Below are positions 20,726 to 33,900 of a stretch of DNA of 64,000 nt, piece after piece; positions within the stretch are counted from its first letter, which is position 1, and each line of letters opens with the position of its first letter. The position numbers and the translations under genes are program-made. Source of the DNA: Tridacna crocea (Eukaryota; Mollusca; Bivalvia; Cardiida; Cardiidae); NCBI GenBank assembly GCA_943736015.1, contig OX031071.1, forward strand, positions 11,318,119 to 11,382,118, written 5' to 3'. A model generated the notes under the pieces. That model ran no database searches. It was not told where the DNA came from and saw nothing but the letters and a program-made list of their open reading frames with translations.

Positions 20726-22192
20726 TTTAACTTCTGTCTTTGAAAGGTTAAGAATTCGACTGAAACATTGTTGGAAAGGAGAAAATTCTTTCATTTTCTC
20801 CGTTTTCCTTAATGTTTTCATAAGGTATTAAGAATCCGGGATCGTAAGGTAAAGGGTTCAGGGTCTGTTTTAGATTCATGTCGGTTTACACATACTCCCG
20901 TATCTGATTTGTTGAGCCCAGCAGTTCATATCACGTCTGATAGATTTGTTCTTCCTTGTAGGTTTAGTCTAATCCCAGCTTTTCCATTGTTTTGAAAGTT
21001 CATAGGTTCGCTTTTTAGGGTCGGTCTAGGTCCTTTCCGGTTTTTCTACAATCGAGTATCTCAGCTTTTCAATTAATTTCATTTTTATTCTGATGATCAT
21101 CATTCCTTCGTCCAATTTTAGTTTCCGAAATTGTCTTAGCTTCTCATATGTTTCCTCTATGTTTTAAAATTGTACAGGTTAGCCAATTATTATTTGCTCC
21201 GGTCCATTCCGGTCAATTCTGGTATGTTCCATTGAGCCCCGGTTCATTTTGGTCCGTATCAGTTTTCTATCCACCGGAAGTTGCCTACGGAAAATCGTAA
21301 ATATTGCCTGTTGTATCTGTAAGATTTATGATTTGTGGTAACATTATACAAAAAAAAAAGCTTGCTCTCAGTTTTCACGAAAATGGTAAACCTATCTCAC
21401 TTCAATATGCGAAATTATTTATGTGTAACTAGCTATGTTAAAATGCAGCCACAAACATCCATACCCCACCCACACAGGATAGATAAGTTAGTGTTAAATA
21501 CGCCCTTGCAGTACGTCAGATCTAGTAAGATGTTTAGTCTGGCTACAAAGCGTCAATGATTTCGTGTGTTTTTAACCCTTCATGCAACTGTAACATGTAA
21601 TATCACCTCCGACAATTTTTTGATTGATTTGTTTGATTGGCTGTCAAAGCCAACTGTAGGAATCGTTGTCAGGGCAGTGTGCATCTACTGATCTAGCCTT
21701 GCTTGGAAAAGAGTGAAAGGGGGGGGGGGGTTGGCAACAGGCCAACCGACATTGAGATAGAGGGTCATATGGATAAAACTAGCATAATATAGATAAATTC
21801 CCCAGAGTTCTCGATCATACAAAATCGTAAGTGAAACACATATTGAAGTCATTTGTCCTATGGGACGAGTGCTTTTTCTTGAAATTTTTGGACCCTGCAA
21901 ACTGCACTGTTTAAGTCTAATTTTCTTGTTGTGCTAACCACTTGAGTCACTGTTTATAGTCTCTTGAACTAGGCAGGTAGTTGCCCAATTGTGCTTTCCA
22001 AAGTAGTATTTCAACAGGATTTGCACTTTTCACACCATTTCAGCTTCTATAATACTCAGAAATTCACTTTATTGTGATGTTGAATGATCAGAAGACGTTG
22101 AAAGATTCGTAACCAAACTAGTACACTTTGTGTCTGCTGTCAGATACAAAAGTTGAAAGCAGGATACTAGCTTGTTTGTAATCTTGAGTAGA
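20726..22192. other. Intergenic stretch, nothing recognised
   Basis: A decayed hpA core (GGAAAGGAGAAAATTC) lies near 20772-20822 and poly-G at about 21720-21730. No exon with homology was found. Confidence 0.4.
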
Positions 22193-22262
22193 AAACAGTG
22201 GGGGGAAAGGAGAAAATGGTGGTTACCAGCATTTTCTCTTTTTCCCATGGTGTTTTCAGAAT
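22193..22262 (-). mobile_element. hpA hairpin core remnant
   Basis: Only the central palindrome is left (GAAAACAGTGGGGGGAAAGG to CCATGGTGTTTTC), loop GGTTACC. Confidence 0.7.
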
Positions 22263-22474
22263 GCGTCTTCCTAGTAAATGATTAAAAAAAGTATCTGCAG
22301 CCATGTGCTTGCACCTACATGAGATGCTCTTGTTTTTTTTTCAGGTATGAAAGGTATCTACAGATAGATAACATGAAGAGGACCAATTGTAAGATGACAA
22401 GGAAAGAGAAATGATGTGTTTATACAAGAGGTGGTATAGATCAGAGTTTGCTTTTTTCTGTTTTGTGAAAATGA

Positions 22475-22703
22475 TTAACCCTTTACTCCACAGATACTCA
22501 TTTCTACACATTGCTTGTAGGAGCCTTTAGAAAACATTGTGGCAAAAGGTGAAATTGCTCGTGACGAGCAATTTCACCTTTTGCCACAATGTTTTCTTTG
22601 CTATCAAAAGGTGTCATATACACATAAGAAACGGCTTCATCATTGCTGTTATTTAGGGTCTATTAGAGATACTATAGAAATGCCTTATGGGGTAAAGGGT
22701 TAA
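22475..22703 (+). mobile_element. hpC element, complete; family description
   Basis: It is TTAA-bounded (TTAACCCTTTACTCCACAG to GGGGTAAAGGGTTAA). The core stem reads GTGGCAAAAGGTGAAATTGC with loop CTCGTGACGAG, perfect over about 30 bp per arm. The arms are unrelated to hpA: left TTGCTTGTAGGAGCCTTTAG, right CGGCTTCATCATTGCTGTTA. Other copies lie at 25709, 27719, 30801 and 61663. Confidence 0.85.
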
Positions 22704-22754
22704 TCCTTGACCAAACAAGACCTAAGTTTTAATGACCCAGATGAAGTTGGGCTT

Positions 22755-22983
22755 TTAACTCGTTACCACACAATCCCGACTTTTAACAACTCTGAGAAAG
22801 AAAGCCTTGGAAAACATCCTAGGAAAAAGAAAAAATACTGATAACCAGCATTTTCTCCTTTCACCGAAGTGTTTTCTACCCTTTCCAATTCAATCTGTAA
22901 GCTCTGATTCAAATTTATTTTGTTGTCTGCAGATGTTTTCAGTTTTGACTCGTCCAAAAGTTTGTCGTTTGGTGAAGAGTTAA
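22755..22983 (+). mobile_element. hpA element, complete
   Basis: TTAA at both ends. The loop is TGATAACCAGC and the stem is partly decayed on both sides. Confidence 0.8.
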
Positions 22984-23176
22984 AACACTATAGATGGGGA
23001 AAAGGAGAAAATGCTTGTTTTCCCATAATGTCTTTCTACTCATTGCATGAAGCTCTTTATGTTTGGAGTAGCTTAATATCAGTTCTGCTTCTTCTTTTAG
23101 TTTGGACAATTCATAAGATTTTGCTATGTGGAAAGAGCCTTAGACAAGGTTGTGATTAACCGCCTTTCAGAAACAT

Positions 23177-23765
23177 GTCTGGGTGGCTCAGTGGTTAGCA
23201 TATGTGACATGTAACCTGTTGGTTGTGAGATCAATGTCCGCTTTATTTGCAGCGATTTTGCATCAGTCTCACCGTTGAAGCAAGGGAGAAAAGTAGTCAG
23301 TGACTTTGAAAGCATTTGTGCTAGTACTAGTGTTAGAAAGGCAGGAGACAGCTATGCATCCTCGGATACCCAGGGGTCTCCCTATTTGCTACGCTACATC
23401 GACCCCTGGGACAATTAGTTGAATTTCCTTCGCTTTACCGCTGGCCGAATGCTGGCTTTTCATTGGTTCCATCATCATTTTGTGATGGGCGAGTGTACTG
23501 TACGCTATGACGTTTCGTATAGATTTTCGGCGGCTCGCTTTACCGCTGGCCGAATGCTGGCTTTTCATTGGTTCTATCATCATTTTGTGGTGGGCGAGTG
23601 GACTGTACGGTATGACGTTTCGTATCGATTTTCGGCGGCTGATTCAAAGTTTTATTAGTCAATTGTCCCAGGGTCGATGTAGCGTAGCAAATAGGGAGAC
23701 CCTGGGGTATCCGAGGATGACAGCTATGTAGGTGCACTGACAACTATATGGTTTGCGCTGTTAAA
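23177..23765 (+). mobile_element. tRNA-derived SINE (GGGTGGCTCAGTGG head), interrupted
   Basis: The head GGGTGGCTCAGTGGTTAGC at about 23180 is A-box-like, followed by a body with GAGAAAAGTAGTCAGTG. The foldback element 23357-23719 splits the copy at ACAGCTATG, and the SINE body resumes at 23720. Relatives lie at 34068, 49074 and 54805. Confidence 0.7.
23357..23719. mobile_element. Foldback MITE with about 60-bp inverted ends and 9-bp duplication
   Basis: The ends start CATCCTCGGATACCC and finish GGGTATCCGAGGATG, and the inverted similarity continues for about 60 bp. The direct repeat ACAGCTATG flanks it at 23348-23356 and 23720-23728. The interior holds two tandem copies of a unit of roughly 107 bp starting CGCTTTACCGCTGGCCGAAT (about 23432 and 23539). 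The 9-bp duplication suggests a Mutator-like parent. Confidence 0.9.
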
Positions 23766-23770
23766 ATGGC

Positions 23771-23860
23771 CTTAACCCTTCTCTGAGGAAGAAGCCTTTT
23801 GAAAACTTTGTGGGAAAAGGAGAAAATGCTGAAAAACAAAGTTTTTCCTGCTCGTAAGGA
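23771..23860 (+). mobile_element. hpA left-half fragment
   Basis: The left arm and the first stem strand are present, and the copy stops in the loop region (AATGCTGAAAAAC). Confidence 0.65.
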
Positions 23861-24009
23861 TCTACTCTGAAATGATGTACAGAAGGCATGCCCTGTGAAA
23901 AGGGGGCTTAATGCATCCACGTAAATCATCAGTCCCACTGACCTGGGCTGATACTTTTTGCTATAGGTAAATTTTCTGTATTATGCTCAAGTACCAGTCT
24001 CTCTTAAGA

Positions 24010-24238
24010 TTAAACCATTACCACAAAATCCTTACTTTTGACGCCCCTGAGAAAGAAGCCTTTAGAAAACATTGTGGAAAAAGGAGAAAATGCTGGTAAC
24101 CAGCATTTTCTCCTTTTCCCACAATGCTTTCTACCCTTCATAAAACAAATTTCAAATTTTCAGCCACTTGCATTTTGTCTTCTGCAAATGCTTTCGATTT
24201 GGACAAGCGTAAACTATTGTTGTTTAGTAATGAGTTAA
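24010..24238 (+). mobile_element. hpA element, complete
   Basis: TTAA at both ends; perfect loop GGTAACC. The right outer end is GTAATGAGTTAA. Confidence 0.85.
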
Positions 24239-24505
24239 GGCAGTTGTTATATTGGATATTGTGGATCCATGAGTATACGATTTCTACCTTTGTATCACGG
24301 ATCACGGAGATGCATTAAGCCCCCTTTTGTCTGAGCATGGCTTACATGTATTCTGAAGTAGTAAGGGTGGGGGGGGGGAAGAAAGGAGGTAGAGTATTTG
24401 TATCATACATCTTTTATTTTCTTGTAACATGATAGTTGTTACAGTCATGTTTAACATTAAGTTTTAAAATTGCTACTCATAGCTCTACAGCCCTGATAAT
24501 ATCTA

Positions 24506-24698
24506 TATCATATAGAAACCTTTTGAAAACATTGTGGGAAAAGGAGAAAATGCTGGTAACCAGCATTTTCTCCTTTTCCCACAATGTTTTTTACCCTGCT
24601 GGAAACAAATTTCAATCTTTTAGTTACACTTATTTTGTCGCCTACTAGTGCTCTCAAGTTGGACTAGTCTAAAATTTTGTCGTTTGGTAAAGGGTTAA
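24506..24698 (+). mobile_element. hpA element, left end truncated
   Basis: Starts inside the left arm at GAAACCTTTTG. The stem is perfect and the right end is AAAGGGTTAA. Confidence 0.8.
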
Positions 24699-24731
24699 AG
24701 AAGAAAACTGATGTTGCTTTTATAATTTGCT

Positions 24732-24890
24732 TTGCAACACGCAAAAAGGGACATTTGAGTAAAGTGTTGTCTTGGATCAGCCTGCGCAGTCTGCCCAAGT
24801 GAATACAAGATGGCACTTTATGAATAGTAATAGACAAGATTTTTGGCTACAGTAGTCTTGTCCAAATGTTCCTTTTTGCGTATTGCAGGC
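24732..24890. mobile_element. MITE family D, internally deleted
   Basis: TTTGCAACACGCAAAAAGGG and CCTTTTTGCGTATTGCAGG mark the ends; most of the centre is lost. Confidence 0.65.
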
Positions 24891-24946
24891 AATTTGATAA
24901 CACCTTCCTCTTATGTTGAACAACAGTGACTTTTTAATTTTTGCAG

Positions 24947-27900
24947 CTGGAATTGATCACATTATAATTATGGCCACTGTGGACTACCATCAAACAGCTG
25001 AGGATCATCAGAGTTTTCTGGTTCTCATTAGACATGCAGGTAAGTACATGTGTAGTCTTTTTCTAGATCACAACATTTTGGACTTACCCAAACTGAAAGC
25101 TTTTGAAGACAACAAATAGTAATATGATGAAGGAATTTGAATAGGAACAATATATTGTAGAGTAAAAAGAAAATATAAGCGTAACATTCTTTTCACATAT
25201 TGTTTTCTTCCATTAACGCTTTACCAAATAATCCCTGGTTTTCACGGCCCTGAGGAAGAAGCCTATTGAAAACATTGTGGGAAAAGGAGAAAATGCTGGT
25301 ATCCAGCATTTTCTCCTTTTCCCACAATGTTTTCTACTCTTCAAAAGACAAGCTTTAATATTTTAGTCACTCTAATTTTGTTGTCTGCAAATTCTTTCAA
25401 TTTGGAACAAGCTCAAACTTTGTCATTTGGTAAATAGTTAACTGTTTATCACACAATCCTGACTTTAACTGTTTATCACACAATCCTGACTTTAACTGTT
25501 TATCACACAATCCTGACTTTTGAAGACCCTGAGAAAGAAAGCTTATGAATATATTGTAGAAAAAGGAGAAAATGCTGGAAAATTCTCCAATGTGGTAAGT
25601 GTCTCAACAAGCATTCAGCTGCAAGACCGGAGAAAGTTTATTATAGGCAGACCCAAAGCTGGCCTAAATAACACAAAGTAGAATTATCGGAATGTGAAAA
25701 ATTACCCTTTAACTCTTTACTTCATAGATACTCATTTCCACACATTGCTTGTAGGAGCCTATGGAAAACATTGTTGCAAAAGATGCAATTTCCCCCTTTG
25801 TCACAATATTTTTATGCTTTCAAAAGGTCTCATGTACACATAAGCAATAGCTTCATCCTTGCTGTTATTTAGCATCAGTTAGAGTTACCATAGAAATGCC
25901 TTATGGGGTAATGGGTTAACTCTTTACCAAACAACAAATTTTTTGACTAGACCAAATTCAAGGCATCTGCAGACAACAAATTAACTGTTTCTCAAAAAAC
26001 AAAATTATAGACTGGTCCAAATTGAAAGCATTTGCATACAACTTGGCTCAGATGGCTGAATTTGTTTTTGATACAGTATAAAACATTGTCGGAAAAGGTG
26101 AAAAGGTTGGTTGTCAGTATTTTCTCATTTCCCACAATGTTTTGATAAGGCTTTGTTTGTAGGGTCATCAAAACCCAAGATTGTTTGGTAAAGAGTTAAA
26201 TTGTGTTGATATGATGATTTTTCTGACTTCAATGGTGTAGAAAATTTTGTGTCAAAAGGAGTTACCAGCATTTTTTGCTTTTCTCACAGTGTTTTTCTCT
26301 ATGCTTTTTCTCCGGGTTGTCAAAAGTGAGGATTGTGTGGTTAAAGAGTTAAAACCATTTTGAAAAGATTGATTGAGACAAAACTAATAATTCCAACATT
26401 CTTCAGTATTCTCAGTATCTATCAGTTTTATGTCATGTTTGTATAAAAGTCAGTTTTGACTGCATTAGTTAACCCTTTACCACACAATCACGACTTTTAA
26501 CGATCCTGAGAAAGAAGCCTTTTGAAAACATTGTTGGAAAAGGAGAAAATGCTGGTAACCAGCATTTTCTTCTTTTCCTGCAATATTTTTTATCCACCCT
26601 AAAACAAATTTCAGTTTTTGTGTCGCATTACTTTTGTCATCTGCAAATGCTTCTAGTTTGTACCAGTCTAGGATTTTGTTGTTTGGTAAAGAGTTAAGGA
26701 AATGAATTTAACTTTCCTGATGTTTGTCTCACTTTTCTTTAATTAAAGGAAAACATTTGTCTTGGAAGCAGTTTTCCTGTAGTTGGGAGAGAATATGCCA
26801 GAATACTTGTGTTGCTATACCAGGCCAAAAGCGTGACATGTGGATTCGTTATCGCCGTTCATATTCAAAAGCAAACAATGAGTGGGGGGATATTCAGGCC
26901 CATAGAAAAGTGCTTGGTCTGATCTGTATTGGAAAATGTTCAACTGAGAAAGACTTCGAAGAATTATTCCAGAGCTATAAAAATGAGAAGAGCGAATATT
27001 CAGAGACGCTTTTCAATTCACGTTTGTTGGTATATGGAATGAACAAAGATGGAACCCCTTTAAGTGAGGAACAGAAATTGCAATACAATGATGAACAACA
27101 GAAACCAATAACTCTGAAGATTGATGACAATGCCAACGATAATAATACTAATGATAACATGCCTAATGTAACATCAGAAAACGCTAAAAATATCAACAGC
27201 CAGACTGTGGTTCAGCCTACAGATCCTCTAAGACAAAATCTATCACAAACTGTGAAGCCACTTGAAAGAAAGCATAGGAAAACAAACTCAGAACCATCTG
27301 TGACTATATTTAAAAAGGAGACTAAACCCCCTTTGTCTCAGAGTCACAATCTACAAAACAAAGATACACCGGGGTCTGAAGTGGTTTTCTTTCCCATGTT
27401 GGATAACTTTGAAGATGAATTAGAGGATAGTGTAAGGGAGTTTGTGACCTCTCTGTTCTTTGTGTTAGAAGGTAAGATTTATGAGCCGATTGTTGTTATT
27501 TTTTGTCCTGCAAGGACTGATGAAACCCAGGAAACACATGATTCAAAGAGCTGCTGCTGAAGTGTGACTGAATTGTAGCTGAAAGTAGTGTAAAGCACCA
27601 TTCATTCCCTACCAACCCATGAAATGTGAGAACAATTCATATTGAAACATTCACTCATAATCAAATGACAGTGTTGGTCTCTCAACCAAATTTAAAGTAT
27701 TTGAAAGGAGATGACAGATTAACCCTTTACCCCATAAGGCATTTCTATGGTATCTCTAATTGACCCTAAATAACAGCAAGGATGAAGCTGTTTCTTATGT
27801 GTATATGACACCTTTTGATAGCAAAGAAAACATTGTGAAAAAGGTGAAATTGCTCGTCACGAGCAATTTCACCTTTTGCCACGATGTTTTCCAAAGGCTC

Positions 27901-30900
27901 CTACAAGCACTGTGTTGAAATGAGTATCTATGGAATAAAGAGTTAATGAGCCATGCTCTGGCAAAAGAGGGCTTATTGCATCCCTGTTATCCATGGTACT
28001 AAGCAAGCCATCACATAATTAACTTGTTACCAAACGACAAAATTTTGGACTAGTCCAAATCGAAAGCATTCGCAGACAACAACATAAATGTGACATCAGT
28101 GTTGGGAAGGGTAGAAAACATTGTGAAAAAAGGAGAAAATGCTTTTCCTACAATCTGTTCAATAGCTTTTTCATGGTTGTTAAACGTTGGGATTGTGTGG
28201 TAAATAGTTAGGGCCCTCTAATAACCACTTCTTTTAATAACCCACTTAACTCTTTACCACACAATCCCGACTTTTAATGACCCCCAGAAAGAAGTCTTTT
28301 GAAAACACTGTGGAAAAAAAAGAAGATGCTGGTACCCAGCATCTTCTCCTTTTCCCACAGTGTATTCTACCCTTGCCATCCCAAATTTTAATTTTTCAGT
28401 CGCCTTTATTTTGTTATCTGCAAATGCTCTCAACTTGGACCAGTCTAAAATTTTCTTGTGTGGTAAAGAGTTAATCCCAAGGTAGACTGGTCCTTGTGCA
28501 TGTAGAAAATTTACCAATAGCAAAAAGTTTCGGATAAGGTCAGCCTGCACTATGTTCTGGCAAAAGAGGACACTGTGATTATGCATTACGCCAAGCAGTC
28601 GTAATCATGGATCCATTAAAACCATCTTATCTAACAACCAGTGGAATTCTGGGGTAGCATGGTCCTTTGACATGCAGGAAATTGTTGAAAAGCAAAAAGT
28701 TTCAACCCATGAATGCACAGGCTGGCATGGGTCGATATGATAATTATTATGCAGAAGCATTAACTCTTTACCACACGAGAAAATTTTAGACTGGTCCAAA
28801 TTGAAAGCATTTGCAGAAGACAAAATAAAGGTGACTGAAAAATTTAAATTTGTTCTGGGAAGGGTAGAAAACACTGTGGGAAAAGGAGAAAATGCTGGTT
28901 ACCAGCATTTTCTCCTTTTCCCATAGTGTTTTCAAAAGGTTTCTTTCTTAGGGGCGTCAAAAGTAGGGATTGTGTGGTAATGGGTTAAGCCTCCCTTTCA
29001 AACAGCATGTCTCATATATATTGATATGTGATAAAAGTTATGTATTGTTCCAGGCAAGAGGCTTGACAGATCCTTCGAGAGAGCAGACAGACAACAGTTG
29101 CTCTGCGCACCCTTTGAGAAAAAAGATTATGTGGGAATAGATCCCGACTCAAAGTAAGCCCTTGTCTATCACATGAAAAATTGCGATGTTGTTTTGTATA
29201 TCATAGATCATCAGCCATAAGTTTGACCTTGTGTTCACTCTAGAGATTATGTTTTTAGACAAGGCTTAACAAAAAAAATATCAGTGTTTAGGGTTTTGGT
29301 TCAAGATGCTATGGGAAGTGATTTCTTTTTTTTTTTTCAGGGTTTTATTCACTTAGATCATATACTGAAATCTTATCAAGAAAAAGATTTTTTTTTTTTA
29401 ATTGTAGGGTAAAAAGTTTACAGTTGGCAGCATTTTCTAGGTAGGGTTGAGAAACCCGAAACACAGATAGTTTTTTTTTCTTCAGGCCCTAGTGTCCAAC
29501 ATGGTCTGATATATCTCAGATGAGAACAAATATGGGTCATATGGGATACAAAATTGGTCACTAGGTCAAGTGGTTTTGCATCTTTTTCAGTCCATATTCA
29601 TGCAAAAGTACAAAGGTGCAAATTAAGCAATCCTGGATAGTTTTCTGTGTATTTCTTTCAAAACCCTGGATAATGCAAATTAATATACAATGGTTATTTG
29701 TATTCCTGTAGATCCTTCCGCAAAAAGTGTCAAGGGCGTTTACGGAAGCATTTGGCTGACCTTTGTTTGCTGGCTGGTTTACCAGGGGAAGCGATTCTAC
29801 ACTACACAACAGCTTTAGATATTCTGAAACCAGTCAATGATTGGTTGTGGATGGGAGGTAACCTTTACTTGTCTGATTGACCTCCAAGGTCATGAGTGGA
29901 AATTGCCACTGTTGCGCAGACATACCAATCATTAACTACCCCATTATAGGGTCTGCAACACACGAAAAGGGGCATTTGAACATTTACGTAGACAATTCCG
30001 AAACGGCACTTTCTATTTTTATGTAATTTTCTTTGTTTTGCTCAAGTTCGAATGTAGCACAAAATTTATCTATGCAGATTGTTGAGTCTGACCTTGGAGC
30101 TGAGGCCCGGTAGCTCAGTCAGTACTGTGGAGGATTTGAGAATAGGGTGTCATGGGTTCGATCTCTGGCTCGGCCTGTTTCTTTCCGAAGATTGATAATG
30201 GTCATTGCAACAGGATTCATACCTCTCTCACCGCTGACCATTGCTTGGACGATGGTAATGGTGGAAAGCAGCCATTAGCTTTGAAAGAGAATTGTGCGGA
30301 GTACTGAGTGGTAAAAGAGACTGGAGGAAAGCACTGATAGGATCATTGGCCATAGCAGTATAGCTGAAATAATGTTGAAAGCGGATAGTGTTAAGCACTA
30401 TACAATCAATCTGACCTTGGATATGTACTGTCTGCTTGTTTAGTTAGGCCTGTAATATAGAAATCATTCAGTGTTTCAGTAGACTATGTATGTAAAGACA
30501 GAAAAGACCACTTGAGCTATGATAACTTGTCGTATACAAATTCTTGGATTCTTTACCAACAACGACGACAAAATACAATGTAAATTCGGCTTAAAAATTG
30601 AAAATTGTATTGTGGAGGGTAGCAAACATTGTGGGAAAAGGAGAAAATGCTGGTTACCTGCCTTTTCTCATTTTCCTACAATGTTTTCAAAAGGCTTCCT
30701 TCTGAGAGTCATTGAAAGTCAGGAATGTGTGGTAAAGAGTTAATAAGGTCAGGCTCAAAATTGTATTTGCATTACTTTTGATCATCATGTTTATAGTATC
30801 TTAACCCTTTACTCCATAGATACTCATTTCTCCGCATTGGTTGTAGGAGCCTTTGGAAAACATTGTGGCAAAAGGTGAAATTGCTCGTGACAAGCAATTT

Positions 30901-33900
30901 CACCTTTTGCCACAATGTTTTCTACACTATCAAAAGGTGTCATACACATTAAGAAACGGCTTCATCCTTGCTGTTATTTAGGATCAATCAGAGATACCAT
31001 AGAAATGCCTTGTGGGGTAAAGGGTTAATACTTTTTACATTTATTTATAGCTTGTTATGAAGGGTTGTGTTCAGCAGCTGTTGTAAACAGTGGAGGAGGA
31101 GCTCTGGACAATGGTGCAACACTACGCAGGAACCAGTCATTTTCTGTCAAGAGAGGCAACTCTGCCCTGGATAAGCAGATGGAGAAACACAGGGCAGGTA
31201 AGGGTGTTTTGGTGTGGTAAAACTTCTGTATCACTTTTAGCCCTTTTTGAGAAAATATCAAGGCATTGCTTGTATCATCATCTTGCAAAAACATTGAAAT
31301 TTTTTATTATATTTCTATCAGTGAATTACTGTGATTTTTCAGTGTATTATTTTTACAGTTTTCACAGTGAATAACATCACTAGTGATGATATAGTTTTGG
31401 AATGTTTGCAGGAACTACTCTTTTCCTATATGCTCACAGTAAAGATTGTGTTTCTGTCTATACTCCAAAGATCTTTGGTAAACAATAGCACAGTCAACAG
31501 ATTTTCGCTACAATCTTTCCAAACAACCCAGAGTTAACGGCTTTTTGGGAGAGATCTTTTTAAGATCTCGAGAAAAGAAAACAGCTTTTGTGGGAGAGAA
31601 TGGGGTTTGATATCGTTTAAAAACTCATCTTTCTGAATCGTTTTTCAACCCCATCACAGGCCATTCTAGTGACAGATTTTAACTCCTTACCACACAATCA
31701 CGACTTTTAACGAGCCTGGGAGAGAAGCCTTTTGAAAACATTGTGGGAAAAGGAGAAAATGCTGGTAACCAGCATTTTCTCCTTTTCCCACAATGTTTTC
31801 TACCCTATTAAAGACAAAAATTATCATTTGAGCAATATTCATTGCGTCATCTGCAAATGCTTTCAAATTGGACTGGTCTTAAATTTCCTTGTGTGGTAAA
31901 GAGTTAATATCACACACCCAGTTGATTATCATCTGTATACCGCTGTTATTACTTAAAGGTGGGTATTTAGATTTTTCACATCTCACCAAATTAAAAAGAA
32001 TGTATATCTTAGAAATTTATATGAAAAAACAATACAAATCATCAATATTTAAGAATCGTAAAATTGCAAAAGAAAGTTTTTTATGTTGTTCCCTTAAAAG
32101 GCTAAGTATTTTTAGATTTCATGCCAGAAATTAAAGAAGCATTGTTGGAATGTCAAGTGACTGGCAAGTGACTAATGACGCTTAATTTCCATAACATAAC
32201 CCAGTTAGGATAAGAGTGCCTCCATTAATCAAACCAAATTGCACCAAGAAAACGCATCATATTCGCAGTACTGCAGCACAGTCAGCTGAATTATTCAGTA
32301 CAAATCAAGAAAGTCTACTTTTTGCTTCAATCCATAACACAAGTCTGGTTATTTGAAATAGCTTTTGAGAAATTAGTACTTTAACTGACTGGGAATTTTA
32401 GCATCATATTATGAGAAATTCTTTCAGCAAAGTTGGGAAGCTCTCTCACCATAGTTGGGGAAAAATGATGCTTTGTGCAATTTGAAAGTCAATTTGAATA
32501 TTGGCCTCAATTATAGAAGGAAAAATAAGCTCTGAACATGAGTACATTTTGTTGTATTTTTATACTAGGAAGCATTAAACATCATACTGGAAGCTATGCC
32601 AATGGTCTACAAGATTTACCAGACCTTGCTGGGAAATCAACTCTAAACACCGAGGATCTTATTGAGAAGTACAAGGAGGCCATGATGTTTTACAGCAAGG
32701 TGAGCCGAGGCACAGTAGCTCAGTAATAAAGTCAAAGGACTAGTAATCAAGAAGTCATAGGCGAAAATATTTGTTAACCCTTTCCCAAACAGCAAATTTT
32801 GGACCAGATCAAATTCAAGTTTAAGTGAGGTGATTTGTTTTTTGAAATGGTAGAAAACGTTATGGAGAAAGGAGAAAATGGTTATTACCACCATGTTTAT
32901 ATCATTTTATGTATTCAAGAGGCCTGTACCTTAGTGTCTTAGAACTCATTGTTGTTTCTAACAAGGTTAACCCTTTCCCAAACAGCAAATATTGGACCAG
33001 ACCAAATTGAAAGCATTTTGCAGATGACAAATAAACAGTTGCTAATAAGATGATTTTTCTGTATGATAGGGTAGAAAACAATGTGGGAAAAGGAGAAAAT
33101 GCTGGTTACCAGCATTTTCTCCTTTTCCCACAATGTTTTCAAAAGGTTTCTATTCATGACCCGTAAAAAACCAGGGATTGTTTCGAAAAGGGTAAAGTTG
33201 TTTGCATGGGATTGTTTGGTAGAGGATTGACACATTGTCTACACTTGTTTACAATAGTTCAATGTTAGGAAATTTAATGTTTCTGAACATACCTTATCTT
33301 ACTTCTGATTTTGTTTTTCCACATTTTTAAATAGTACAAGAATGCAGGAATCATCGAAATGGAAGCCAGTTTCAAAGCTGCCAGGATACTGATACAGCAG
33401 AAGGTATGAACTATTCAAAGAGTATAGGCCCCAGGCCAATACGTCTGACCTCGGACCTGTAACTGGGCCAATACGAAATCACTTGATTAATGACAATTTT
33501 ATTAATTACCCTTTACCAAACAATCCCTGGTTTTTACGACCCTGAAAAAGAAGCCGTCTGAAAATATTGTGAGAAAAGGAGAAAATGCTGGTAACCGGCA
33601 TTTTCTCGTTTTTCCCACAATGTTCTCTACCCTGCTTGAAACAGATATCAATTTTTGGGTTACGTTTACTTTGCTGCCTGCAAGTGCTTTCAATTTGGAC
33701 CAGTCTAAAATTGTGTCCTTTGGTTAAAGTTTAACTGCTGGCCCAGATTCAATATGACAACCTAAGAGAAGTGAAAGTAGGGTTTCTTGAACACAATTGA
33801 TTAAAAGTAAGCGCAGATGCTCACGCGACTGAACTCTTAATCAACCACGTTCAAAGATTTCTGTATTGGTCGCAAGTCATCAATATTGATACGAGGTCAA

